Shown: positions 7,759-15,397, numbered from the stretch's first letter. The stretch: DNA of 18,938 bases from Alysiella sp. (GCF_030525755.1 NZ_JAUNEC010000034.1:1-18938), one strand, 5' to 3'. Numbers and translations are program-made. The notes: generated by a model not told the origin, from the letters alone.

Positions 7759-8973
7759 ATGAAAACACCTATCCCCGTTTACCTTTCTACGCCTGCACTT
7801 ACAAGTGCACTGGGCAGCGGCTTGACACAACACATAACTGCCTTGCTTGACCCGCCTGTACACTCTCCTTTAACTTTTGATAATCAAATGATTAAAGGAA
7901 AAAAATTGGCTTTTGGCAAAGTCAATGAAACCTTGCGTTCTTTTCCAGAAGAAGGGCTGCCTGAACACCATAAAAGTCGCACCAATCAATTACTGTGGCA
8001 CGCTCTGGCACAAATGGAAGCACAGATTCAGGTAGCCAAGCAACGTTATGGCGCACATCGCATTGCGGTGGTTTTGGGGACATCAACCAGCGGTGTAGAT
8101 GAAAACATACCAATGTATCAACAGGCAGCAAACGGCGTGGATTGGGCGCACTTATCGTTTAATCAAGCACAGAATGTGTTGTCTGCACCTGCTGATTTTG
8201 TGGCAGAAGTCTATGGTTTAAGCAATTTGTGTTATGTGGTTTCCACTGCTTGTACATCGGGGGCACGTGCTTTAATCAGTGCCGCTCGCCTATTGCGTGC
8301 AGGTTTGTGTGATGCGGTGATTTGTGGTGGTGTGGACACTTTATCGCCTTTAACCATCAATGGTTTTGCGGCGTTAGAAGTATTGTCCAATGAATTGAGC
8401 AATCCCTTTTCGGTCAATCGCAACGGCATCAATATTGGCGAAGCGGCAGCTGTTTTCATCATGACACGTGATGCCGATTTTGATGCCCATGCTTTACAAC
8501 TTTTGGCTTACGGCAGCAGCAGCGATGCCCATCATATGTCTACGCCACGTCCTGACGGTTTGGGTGCGATACAGGCTTTTCAGGCAGCCTTAACACAAGC
8601 CGATTTACAAGCACAAGACATTGCTTGGATTAATTTACATGGCACAGGCACAGTACACAATGACAGCATGGAAAGCATTGCGGTTGCCCAAGTTTTCGGT
8701 ACGCAAACACCGTGTACGTCCACCAAACCGCTTACAGGTCATACACTTGGTGCAGCAGGTGCGATTGAAGCCGCATTCGCTTGGGGAGTAGCCAGTTCGC
8801 ATCATAATCCACAGGCACGTTTACCCCCTCAAATTTGGGACGGCATACGCGATAACAAGCTGCCTGAAATTCATTTAACCGATAAAACAAGCAAATGGCA
8901 AACTGAAAAACGCATTGTTGCCAGTTCATCTTTCGCCTTTGGTGGCAACAATGCGGTTCTGATTATCGGTTAA
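7759..8973 (+). CDS. FabF/FabB-like beta-ketoacyl-ACP synthase
   Basis: A 404-residue condensing enzyme of the thiolase fold that would extend an acyl chain on acyl carrier protein. The active-site set is complete: nucleophile Cys165 in STACTSGAR, His294 in NLHGTGTVHND, Lys323 and His328 in STKPLTGHTLGAAGA. The DAHHMSTPRPDG loop (256-267) and the glycine-rich end FAFGGNNAVLII are also typical. It differs from housekeeping FabF at the N-terminus (VYLSTPALTSALGSG), which resembles the ketosynthases of secondary or aryl polyene pathways. It starts three bases after the lipoprotein gene, so translation is probably coupled. An exact uptake sequence (8579-8590) is read as AFQAAL. No other fatty-acid or polyene genes are in the window. 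Confidence 0.9.
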   Translation: MKTPIPVYLSTPALTSALGSGLTQHITALLDPPVHSPLTFDNQMIKGKKLAFGKVNETLRSFPEEGLPEHHKSRTNQLLWHALAQMEAQIQVAKQRYGAHRIAVVLGTSTSGVDENIPMYQQAANGVDWAHLSFNQAQNVLSAPADFVAEVYGLSNLCYVVSTACTSGARALISAARLLRAGLCDAVICGGVDTLSPLTINGFAALEVLSNELSNPFSVNRNGINIGEAAAVFIMTRDADFDAHALQLLAYGSSSDAHHMSTPRPDGLGAIQAFQAALTQADLQAQDIAWINLHGTGTVHNDSMESIAVAQVFGTQTPCTSTKPLTGHTLGAAGAIEAAFAWGVASSHHNPQARLPPQIWDGIRDNKLPEIHLTDKTSKWQTEKRIVASSSFAFGGNNAVLIIG

Positions 8974-9024
8974 ACCGCATTTGCCATACACAAATTATTG
9001 GACATTCAGTACAATCCATTTATT

Positions 9025-9036
9025 TTCAGGCAGCCT
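9025..9036. repeat. Uptake sequence between convergent genes, supplying a stop codon
   Basis: TTCAGGCAGCCT lies in the convergent space after the ketosynthase gene. On the minus strand it ends the HAD-like gene: CAG GCT GCC TGA reads Q-A-A-stop, so the uptake sequence itself encodes the termination codon. Confidence 0.75.
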
Positions 9037-9482
9037 GAAAACCATTTTCTTGTAAATGCACCGCCAAATGCGGCAAATCATGTTCCATCAAACCTGTTGA
9101 ACTGGTACATAAAAATAAATGCGCCATGTGTTTATCAAAATAGCTGGGCAAATCGTCCAATGCTGCCCACGCGGCGTGTTCACACTCAAAATCACGCAAC
9201 CATTGTAAAATTTCGCGTTCACGATGACCATTCAGGCTGCCTGAACGGGGTAAATCGGGGGTTACACCAATAATCCGCGCATGAAAATCGGGAGAAAATG
9301 GGCGGCGCAAATCGTCCAAATCGCGCCCCAAACGCCATGTTGATGAAATCACAAATTGCACATTTTTCCATTCAGGCTGCCTGAAAAAGGTTTCCAAAAG
9401 CGGTAATTGGCTGAATAAACGTGCATTTGGACGCGATATGGCAGAATGCAATACACCGTCAAAATCTAAAAAAAATCAACAC
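9026..9482 (-). pseudogene. HAD-like protein (Swiss Army Knife RNA-repair-associated type), frameshifted at a T8 tract
   Basis: The minus strand carries LDFDGVLHSAISRPN, then FVISSTWR, DLDDLRRPFSPDFHARIIGVTPDL and WAALDDLPSYF. This is the motif order of the HAD domain described in Swiss Army Knife RNA repair proteins: DxDG nucleophile, Ser/Thr motif, then acidic motif. The only good start is a GTG at 9480-9482, with AGGA nine bases before it, and it reads V-L-I-F-F-R-F-stop because of a run of eight T (9468-9475 on +). With seven T it would read VLIFLDFDGVLHS, the expected family start. Without a shift, translation could begin only past the DxDG aspartates (TTG at 9449-9451, 141 residues). 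It may be a pseudogene, a phase-variable gene or a sequencing error. Two further uptake sequences (9234-9245, 9374-9385) lie in frame. Confidence 0.8.
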
Positions 9483-9650
9483 TTTGAATTATCCTGTAAA
9501 ATAAACAGCGTAAATTGTACCCGATTATGGGTTTGCTGCGCCAAGCTGTTTTTTTTGGGGTAAATCCAGTAAAATGGCGTTTTTTAGCTATGCTGAACTT
9601 CGTTTCAGGCAGCCTGAAACCCATTTTTTATCACACGATTGGAAAACACC

Positions 9651-10688
9651 ATGACCCAAGAATCTTTAAGCTACCGCGATGCAGGCGTGGACATTGACGC
9701 TGGCGACCAACTCGTTGAAAACATCAAACCCTTTGCCAAACGCACCATGCGCCCCGAAGTGCTGGGCGATTTGGGCGGCTTTGGCGCATTGGTGGAAATC
9801 AGCAAAAAATACCAAAATCCTGTATTGGTAAGCGGCACAGATGGCGTTGGCACCAAACTGAAATTGGCGTTTGAATGGGACAAACACGACACAGTCGGCA
9901 TTGATTTGGTGGCAATGAGCGTGAACGACATTCTGGTTCAAGGTGCAGAGCCTTTGTTTTTCTTGGATTATTTTGCGTGTGGCAAATTGGACGTGGCGCG
10001 CGCCACCGATGTGATTAAAGGCATCGCGCAAGGCTGCGAAGAATCAGGCTGCGCCCTAATCGGCGGCGAAACGGCAGAAATGCCCAGCATGTACCCAGAC
10101 GGCGAATACGATTTGGCAGGTTTTGCGGTGGGCGTGGTAGAAAAATCGCAAATCATCAACGGGCGCAACATCAAAGCAGGCGATGTGGTTTTGGGCTTGG
10201 CGAGCAATGGGGTGCATTCCAACGGCTATTCGCTGGTTCGCAAAATTTTGGCGCGCGACAATCCCGATTTGGACGCACCTTTTGATGGCGACAAAACTTT
10301 GCGTCAAGCGATTATTGCGCCAACCCGTTTGTATGTGAAACCGATTTTGGCGGCATTAAAAGAATTTGAAATCAAAGGCATGGCACACATCACAGGCGGT
10401 GGCATTACCGAAAATGTACCGCGCGTGCTGCCTGAAAACTGCGTGGCGCAAATTGACGCGCAATCGTGGGAATTGCCCAAATTATTCCAATGGTTGCAAC
10501 AAGGCGGCAATGTGGAAATGGCGGAAATGTACCGCACGTTCAACTGCGGCGTGGGCATGGTGGTGATTGTGTCGCCCGAAAATGCGGACAAAGCGGAAAA
10601 ATTCTTGGCGGAACAAGGCGAAACGGTGTACCGTTTGGGCAAAATCCGCGAGCGCGTGGGCGATGAACACCAAACGCAAATCGCGTAA
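9651..10688 (+). CDS. purM: Phosphoribosylformylglycinamidine cyclo-ligase (AIR synthetase)
   Basis: A 345-residue enzyme of purine synthesis that closes the imidazole ring of FGAM using ATP to give AIR. Family hallmarks: LSYRDAGVDIDAGDQLV near the N-terminus, the ATP-binding SGTDGVGTKLKLA (61-73), DLVAMSVNDILVQGAEPLFFLDY (85-107 region), CALIGGETAEMPSMY (134-148), ASNGVHSNGYSLVR and AHITGGGITENVPRVLP. The ATG at 9651 gives the family length; a TTG four codons upstream is less likely. An uptake sequence lies at 9604-9615 in the leader. By eye the gene uses many more GCG, GGC and CGC codons than its neighbours, and it carries no exact uptake sequence inside. Confidence 0.98.
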   Translation: MTQESLSYRDAGVDIDAGDQLVENIKPFAKRTMRPEVLGDLGGFGALVEISKKYQNPVLVSGTDGVGTKLKLAFEWDKHDTVGIDLVAMSVNDILVQGAEPLFFLDYFACGKLDVARATDVIKGIAQGCEESGCALIGGETAEMPSMYPDGEYDLAGFAVGVVEKSQIINGRNIKAGDVVLGLASNGVHSNGYSLVRKILARDNPDLDAPFDGDKTLRQAIIAPTRLYVKPILAALKEFEIKGMAHITGGGITENVPRVLPENCVAQIDAQSWELPKLFQWLQQGGNVEMAEMYRTFNCGVGMVVIVSPENADKAEKFLAEQGETVYRLGKIRERVGDEHQTQIA

Positions 10689-10696
10689 ATCTTTTC

Positions 10697-10742
10697 AGGC
10701 TGCCTTTCTCTTTAAATTTAATAACTGACCCAAAGGCAGCCT
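10697..10742 (+). terminator. Imperfect uptake-sequence hairpin after purM
   Basis: AGGCTGCCTTT (10697-10707) and AAAGGCAGCCT (10732-10742) form an 11-bp perfect stem with a 24-base loop. The arms share the uptake core but are not exact 12-mers. No T run follows on the plus strand, so termination is likely but weak. Confidence 0.5.
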
Positions 10743-10766
10743 AAAACTTAATTTAGGGAGAAAATC

Positions 10767-11540
10767 ATGTTTAATCAGCAAGATGGCATTGTTTGGCTTG
10801 ACGCAAATGATGATTTAGAACAGGCTTATGCCCATGCGCGTGCCACGTTCAAATATTTTTGGCGTGAACTGTATTGGGAATACCGCCGCATTATTCCTGC
10901 TTTGGATTTTGCGATGGTCAAAGCGCCCTTTATGCAAGAAGTGGACGGTGAAATCCGCACCGAGCATATGTGGTTGAATGAAATTGATTTTGATGGTATC
11001 CACATCAGTGGCACTTTGGTGAATGAGCCACACGAATTAACCATCGTTAGTGAAGGCGAGCGGATTGAAGGACTGCCTGTGGAGGCAATTAGCGATTGGA
11101 TGTTTTTGTGTCAAGATGTGGTGTATGGCGGTTTTACCATTCAGGCAGCCCGTGTGCAGATGGACGAAGCAGAACGCACCGAACATGATGAAGCATGGGG
11201 TTTGAATTTTGGCGAAGCAGGCAAAACCTTGCTGGTTTACGAACAAGAAGCCCACCCCGAAAATGTGCAAGAACACCCAATGTGTGTGAATATGCTAGAA
11301 AAATGGCGTGAACATTTGCAACAAAACGCTGATTTACCTACCCAATCCAATGAACGCGGCTACACCTTATTGCACACGGAAGCGATTGCGGGCAATGCGC
11401 CTTTGATTGAGTTATTGCTGGAACATGGCGCAGACCCCACAGCGCAAACCGATGAAGGCTACACCGCCGCCAACTTTGCTCGCCATTTGCAATGGCAAAA
11501 TGTGCTGGCGGTTTTGGGCGAAGTGCCTAACGTGCATTGA
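10767..11540 (+). CDS. DUF2314 domain protein with C-terminal ankyrin repeats
   Basis: A 257-residue cytoplasmic protein. The first part (about 15-130) matches the DUF2314 pattern: ATFKYFWREL, then EHMWLNEIDFDGIHISGTLVNEP, and ISDWMFLCQDVVYGGFTIQ. After a linker, residues 195-250 form roughly two ankyrin repeats: NERGYTLLHTEAIAGNAPLIELLLEHGADPT, then DEGYTAANFARHLQWQNVLAVL (each as a continuous unit). Ankyrin repeats bind proteins and DUF2314 has no agreed function, so the role is unknown. The start is the ATG at 10767 with GGGAG upstream. An imperfect uptake sequence gives IQAAR. It stands alone, with hairpins or uptake sequences on both sides (exact one at 11550-11561). Confidence 0.85.
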   Translation: MFNQQDGIVWLDANDDLEQAYAHARATFKYFWRELYWEYRRIIPALDFAMVKAPFMQEVDGEIRTEHMWLNEIDFDGIHISGTLVNEPHELTIVSEGERIEGLPVEAISDWMFLCQDVVYGGFTIQAARVQMDEAERTEHDEAWGLNFGEAGKTLLVYEQEAHPENVQEHPMCVNMLEKWREHLQQNADLPTQSNERGYTLLHTEAIAGNAPLIELLLEHGADPTAQTDEGYTAANFARHLQWQNVLAVLGEVPNVH

Positions 11541-11635
11541 TATTTTTTCAGGCTGCCTGAACTTTATCCTTAGGGGGGATTTTATATCTCCCTTTCTTAT
11601 GAGTACCATTTTGTTTTTTATGGGAAATCAATTTT

Positions 11636-11893
11636 ATGAATGAAGTTAGAACAGCAAGCCAAATCATCACAAAAATCCAGAAAAACCATTTTCAAAATGC
11701 ACATAATAAATGGATGCAAAGCATGAATCGCAGCCTACGCAAACAATGTGAGTACAATGAATGGCTTGACAATATTTATTACAATAAAAAAGTGCAGATT
11801 TTTCTCCATATTTGCTTTTTGTTCGCCATAATCGGCGGCGGCTGGATATTATCTGAACTATTTGATGCAACAATTACTTTTTTGAAAAAATGA
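11636..11893 (+). CDS. Small single-pass membrane protein of unknown function
   Basis: An 85-residue protein starting at an ATG preceded by GGGAAA. The first 50 residues are polar, basic and Asn/Gln rich. One clear membrane segment follows (about 53-75, VQIFLHICFLFAIIGGGWILSEL region) and a short tail ends FLKK. I do not recognise it. The base composition is AT-rich compared with the preceding gene. It is followed directly by a broken reading frame, so it may belong to a small accessory island between the DUF2314 gene and pilT. Confidence 0.55.
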   Translation: MNEVRTASQIITKIQKNHFQNAHNKWMQSMNRSLRKQCEYNEWLDNIYYNKKVQIFLHICFLFAIIGGGWILSELFDATITFLKK

Positions 11894-11899
11894 CCATGA

Positions 11900-12073
11900 T
11901 TTGTTGGTCAAACCGACTTCCCCGAATCAGCACAAAACATTCGCCACATTGTCACCGCAGTGAGCTTAACGCAAATCTTATCGGGTATGGGCAATTTTGC
12001 CGTGCAACTGGACAAATTGGGCGAAACACAATCTTCCCCTATTTTGCCGATTTCAGGTTGCCTGAAAATATAG
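11900..12073 (+). pseudogene. Truncated reading frame remnant of unknown origin
   Basis: After a TGA at 11897-11899 the frame stays open for 57 codons to a TAG at 12071-12073, with no usable start at its beginning. It includes IRHIVTAVSLTQILSGMGNF and VQLDKLGETQSSP, which look like genuine helical protein. The end GCLKI comes from a one-mismatch uptake sequence. I read it as the C-terminal scrap of a lost gene; the family is not recognised. Confidence 0.4.
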
Positions 12074-12113
12074 GTAAAAGGTAAATGTTGTCATGATTCA
12101 CGATGGCAACACT

Positions 12114-12125
12114 TTCAGGCAGCCT
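12114..12125. repeat. Uptake sequence in the pilT leader region
   Basis: An exact TTCAGGCAGCCT about 90 bases before the pilT start and just upstream of its predicted promoter. Confidence 0.85.
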
Positions 12126-12150
12126 AATTGCACAAAATATGCTTTTTGTC

Positions 12151-12179
12151 TTATCAAAATCCCCAATTTTCTTTACAAT
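12151..12179 (+). promoter_or_regulatory. Predicted sigma-70 promoter of pilT
   Basis: TTATCA (12151-12156), a 17-base spacer and TACAAT (12174-12179) match the sigma-70 pattern at 4/6 and 5/6 positions. Transcription would start near 12186, giving a leader of about 30 bases. AAAGG at 12206-12210 is the ribosome-binding site. Confidence 0.5.
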
Positions 12180-12217
12180 AGAATTTATTTCCCCATTTTT
12201 ATAAAAAAGGTCTTTTT

Positions 12218-13264
12218 ATGAGTATGCAAATTACCGACCTGTTGGCGTTCGGCGTGAAAAACAAAGCATCAGACTTACATTTGTCGGCAGGTTTGCCACC
12301 TATGATTCGTGTACATGGCGATGTGCGCCGCATTAACTTGCCTGAAATGAGCGCAGAAGATGTGGGTAATATGATTAGTTCCATCATGAACGATTTACAG
12401 CGCAAAAATTACCAACAAAATTTGGAAACCGACTTTTCTTTTGAGTTGCCCAATGTAGCGCGTTTCCGTGTGAATGCATTTAATACCAATCGTGGACCTG
12501 CGGCGGTGTTGCGAACTATTCCAAGCAAAGTTTTGACTTTGGAAGAATTGAAAGCACCTAAAATTTTCCAGAAAATCGCCAATAATCCGCGCGGTTTGGT
12601 GTTGGTAACGGGACCTACGGGTTCAGGTAAATCCACCACTTTGGCAGCGATGATTGACTACATCAATGACAACCATGCAGGTCATATTTTGACGATTGAA
12701 GACCCGATTGAGTTTGTGCATCAATCTAAAAAATGCTTGGTCAATCAGCGTGAACTGCATGAGCATACACACAGTTTTGCTAATGCCCTTAAATCGGCTT
12801 TGCGTGAAGACCCAGATATTATTTTGGTGGGCGAGATGCGTGACCCAGAAACCATTGGTTTGGCATTAACCGCTGCTGAAACAGGGCACTTGGTATTCGG
12901 TACATTGCATACCACATCAGCTTCTAAAACCATTGACCGTATCATTGACGTGTTCCCAGCTGCCGAGAAAGAGATGGTGCGCTCCATGTTATCAGAATCA
13001 TTGCGTGCCGTAATTGCCCAAACTTTGATGAAAACCAAAGACGGTAAAGGTCGTGTTGCGGCACATGAAATCATGGTTTCTACACCTGCTATTCGTAACC
13101 TGATTCGTGAAAACAAAATTGCCCAAATGAATTCATCTATTCAAACGGGTCAAAACTATGGCATGCAAACGCTTGACCAATGTTTGCAAGACTTGGTACG
13201 TCGCAATGTGGTGTCTTTGGAAGCGGCGCGTGCCAAAGCACAAAATCCTGATTTGATTACTTGA
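12218..13264 (+). CDS. pilT: Type IV pilus retraction ATPase PilT
   Basis: A 348-residue hexameric ATPase at the cytoplasmic base of the type IV pilus. It depolymerises pilin and so drives twitching and retraction-linked DNA uptake. Domain order is canonical: N-terminal PAS-like part starting ITDLLAFGVKNKASDLHLSAG, Walker A GPTGSGKS (132-139), Asp box with IEDPIEF (160-166), Walker B IILVGEMRD (201-209), His box TGHLVFGTLHT (222-232), and the PilT-specific AIRNLIRE (291-298) needed for retraction. Length is as in Neisseria PilT. pilU follows after 59 bases, so the pair is probably one operon. It is free of exact uptake sequences. Confidence 0.98.
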   Translation: MSMQITDLLAFGVKNKASDLHLSAGLPPMIRVHGDVRRINLPEMSAEDVGNMISSIMNDLQRKNYQQNLETDFSFELPNVARFRVNAFNTNRGPAAVLRTIPSKVLTLEELKAPKIFQKIANNPRGLVLVTGPTGSGKSTTLAAMIDYINDNHAGHILTIEDPIEFVHQSKKCLVNQRELHEHTHSFANALKSALREDPDIILVGEMRDPETIGLALTAAETGHLVFGTLHTTSASKTIDRIIDVFPAAEKEMVRSMLSESLRAVIAQTLMKTKDGKGRVAAHEIMVSTPAIRNLIRENKIAQMNSSIQTGQNYGMQTLDQCLQDLVRRNVVSLEAARAKAQNPDLIT

Positions 13265-13323
13265 TTTTGGATTATTTTTAATTTAAATTAATAGCTTAAT
13301 CTGAAACAGTCTGGGAGGATGTT

Positions 13324-14598
13324 GTGTCAGAACAACCAAATGAACGTAAAGAAAATGTGGCACATTTATTAGAAAGTTTTGTGCAAAATTACCAAGTTAC
13401 CCATCATCAAGATAAGCCTAACGCTTCTGTTTCCCATGATGAGCAAACCGAAAAACCAGTAGCCTCATCAAAAATGGGTTTGCATCCCTTATTGGAAAAA
13501 ATGGCAGCAGAGAGCGAAAAACGCAATGCATCGGATATTTTTATCAGCGCAGGTTTTCCACCCTCATTTAAAATCAATGGTGAATTAACGCCTGTTCCCT
13601 TGAAGCCTCTAACGGCACAAGAAACGCAAATTTTGGTGCATTCCACCATGTCGTCTGAACAGCGTGTGCGTTTTGAGCAAGAGTTGGAGTTAAATTATTC
13701 GGTTTCCTCATCAGGAGGTATTCGTTTCCGTGTGAATGCATATCATGAGCAAGGTCGTATGGGTATGGTTTGGCGGCGCATTACCACCAAAATTTTAACC
13801 ATTGATGATTTGAAATTGCCACAAGGTTTAAAAGATTTGGCAATGCAACCACGCGGTTTATTGATTTTGGCAGGGGCAACGGGTTCGGGTAAATCCACTT
13901 CTATGGCTGCGATGTTGGATTGGCGTAACAAACACGCTGCGGGACACATTGTTACTATTGAAGACCCCGTAGAATATTTACATAAACCAATTAAATCCAT
14001 TTTTACCCAACGAGAATTGGGGATTGACACCACTTCTTGGTCTATGGCGGTGCAATCGGCCATGCGTCAAGCCCCTGATGTAGTCTGTGTGGGCGAGGTG
14101 CGTAATGAACACACAATGGAATATGCTCTGCAACTGGCACAAACGGGTCATCTGTGTATTTTTACCATTCACGCCAACAATGCCGTACAAACCGTTGAAC
14201 GGATTATGAACTTCTATCCAGAAGAGCGACATCAGCAAGTGTTGATGGATTTGGCATTAAATACGGTAGGCATTATTGGTCAGCGTTTGGCACGTTTAAA
14301 ACAAGGTGGTCGTACAGCGATTGTAGATTTATTGATTAATTCACCTGCGATGCAAGACCATATGTTTAAAGGGGAGCTCATGGAAATGATGAATCTCATG
14401 GCACGTTCAGAAAATGAAGGCATGCAAACTTTTGACCAAAATTTATTCCGTCTTTATACTGAAGACCAAATTACTTATGAAGAAGCATTGCGACAAGCTG
14501 AATCAGTAAACGATTTGCGTTTGAGAATTAAATTGTGGGAAGAGGGTAGGGAATCAACGCATATTTTTGAACGTGTAACCGATTTGAATTTGCTTTGA
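13324..14598 (+). CDS. pilU: Type IV pilus PilT-like ATPase PilU
   Basis: A 424-residue PilT paralogue that assists retraction in a PilT-dependent way. An N-terminal extension of about 50 polar residues precedes the core; DIFISAGFPPSFKINGEL (71-88) aligns with the PilT start region. Walker A is GATGSGKS (184-191), then TIEDPVEYLH (211-220), Walker B region VVCVGEVRN (253-261) and His box TGHLCIFTIHANN (274-286). The PilT AIRNLIRE motif is replaced by AMQDHMFKGE, as expected for PilU. The start is a GTG at 13324 with a strong GGGAGG (13313-13318) five bases upstream; the ATG at 13319 is out of frame. The gene ends 106 bases before a strong hairpin terminator. Confidence 0.97.
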   Translation: MSEQPNERKENVAHLLESFVQNYQVTHHQDKPNASVSHDEQTEKPVASSKMGLHPLLEKMAAESEKRNASDIFISAGFPPSFKINGELTPVPLKPLTAQETQILVHSTMSSEQRVRFEQELELNYSVSSSGGIRFRVNAYHEQGRMGMVWRRITTKILTIDDLKLPQGLKDLAMQPRGLLILAGATGSGKSTSMAAMLDWRNKHAAGHIVTIEDPVEYLHKPIKSIFTQRELGIDTTSWSMAVQSAMRQAPDVVCVGEVRNEHTMEYALQLAQTGHLCIFTIHANNAVQTVERIMNFYPEERHQQVLMDLALNTVGIIGQRLARLKQGGRTAIVDLLINSPAMQDHMFKGELMEMMNLMARSENEGMQTFDQNLFRLYTEDQITYEEALRQAESVNDLRLRIKLWEEGRESTHIFERVTDLNLL

Positions 14599-14673
14599 AG
14601 TAAGAAACCATGTTCACATGATTAGACGATAGAAAACCATTATCATCAATCTATGGCTTCTCAAAATGAATAA

Positions 14674-14696
14674 AAAACAGGCATAACATCTGTTTT
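14674..14696. repeat. Short hairpin downstream of pilU
   Basis: AAAACAG (14674-14680) and CTGTTTT (14690-14696) form a 7-bp stem with a 9-base loop ahead of the main terminator. It could be a minor pause site; the evidence is only the symmetry. Confidence 0.3.
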
Positions 14697-14704
14697 CACC
14701 GCAA

Positions 14705-14741
14705 ATAAAGGCTGCCTGAAAATCTTTCAGGCAGCCTTTAT
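14705..14741 (+). terminator. Terminator of pilTU built from two inverted uptake sequences
   Basis: A perfect 17-bp stem: the left arm 14705-14721 and right arm 14725-14741 are exact reverse complements around the loop ATC. Each arm contains one exact 12-mer (14709-14720 and 14726-14737). T-rich sequence (CTTATT) follows. This is the clearest hairpin in the window and the obvious end of the pilTU transcript. Confidence 0.88.
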
Positions 14742-14803
14742 CTTATTAAATTGACAAATCATTTCAAACAAATAATTAATTTTGTCTTGTATGCGCTTTA
14801 TTT

Positions 14804-14910
14804 TATAGTGAAGTAAAATAAGAAAGATGCAAGGCGACCACGCCCGCTGTGTACAAATAGTACATAAGGGCGCGGGCAACAAAGCAGATTTCTTATTTTA
14901 ATTTACTATA
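14804..14910. mobile_element. 107-bp miniature inverted-repeat element, Correia-like
   Basis: The ends read TATAGTGAAGTAAAATAAGAAA and, on the other strand, TATAGTAAATTAAAATAAGAAA in the same 22-base layout, with three mismatches. Both ends begin with TA, the usual target of IS630/Tc1-type insertion. The centre has GGCGAC, GTACAAATAGTAC and a GGGCGCGGGC block. The order TATAGTG, A/T-rich arm, AAGGCGAC, GTACAAATAGTAC matches my memory of the short TATAGTGGATTAA-ended repeats common in Neisseria. It has no coding capacity. It abuts the 3' end of a decayed gene and provides an in-frame stop there. Confidence 0.72.
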
Positions 14911-15397
14911 TGTGTGAATCTTCAGGTACAAAGGTAATAACCGCAACACAATATCTACCACAAATGCCACGCAATTGGTATCTGCCAAATCATCACGTGT
15001 AAGGTGTTTGCCGATGCAGAAAAATCCTTTGGGTTGCGCAAATTCAAGGCGTTTTCAGGCAGCGTAGCGAGTTGCGGATAACTAGCATATTCATCGTTAT
15101 CGCCATGCTAAATGTTAAAATCATTTTTATACAATAAATCAATATATTGATGATAATCTGTTAAACTGTAAACCGAACTGTTGGTGTGATAGGCATACCA
15201 ATCTAATGATACCGTCAAACGGTTGAGGTTGAGCAAAACTGATAAAATCACTGCCGAATTGTCATATTGCGCGTATTTGAAATAAGCCAAAAATGGGTGT
15301 GAACTTGCTAGCCATTGCACCAACGTTCAATGTGTGGTGGTGCAAAGGGTTTGCCAAATTCGCAGGCTGCCTGAAAAATCACATCGCGCCAATCTTG
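14911..15397 (-). pseudogene. Decayed protein-coding gene with stops and frameshifts
   Basis: The minus strand reads, in pieces, DWRDVIFQAACEFGKPFAPP then HIERWCNG and a TAG; after a frame change near the T run at about 15289, LAYFKYAQYDNSAVILSVLL, LNRLTVSLDWYAYHTNSSVY and IDLLYKNDFNI, then a TAG (15108-15110). In the same frame HGDNDEYASYPQLATLPENA follows, and after another shift GFFCIGKHLTRDDLADTNCV and AFVVDIVLRLLPLYLKIHT. Pieces join smoothly if four lesions are repaired, so one gene of at least 160 residues has decayed. It resembles, with low certainty and from memory, the HI_0552-type family of uncharacterised proteins. An exact uptake sequence (15364-15375) is read as IFQAAC. The miniature element adjoins its 3' end. 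Confidence 0.68.

Noticed and set aside
9666..10031. 121-codon minus-strand frame inside purM
   Set aside because: It is an antisense shadow of a strongly conserved gene with biased codons.
11407..11643. 78-codon plus-strand frame across the end of the DUF2314 gene
   Set aside because: It is an out-of-frame reading of the ankyrin region continuing through an uptake sequence.
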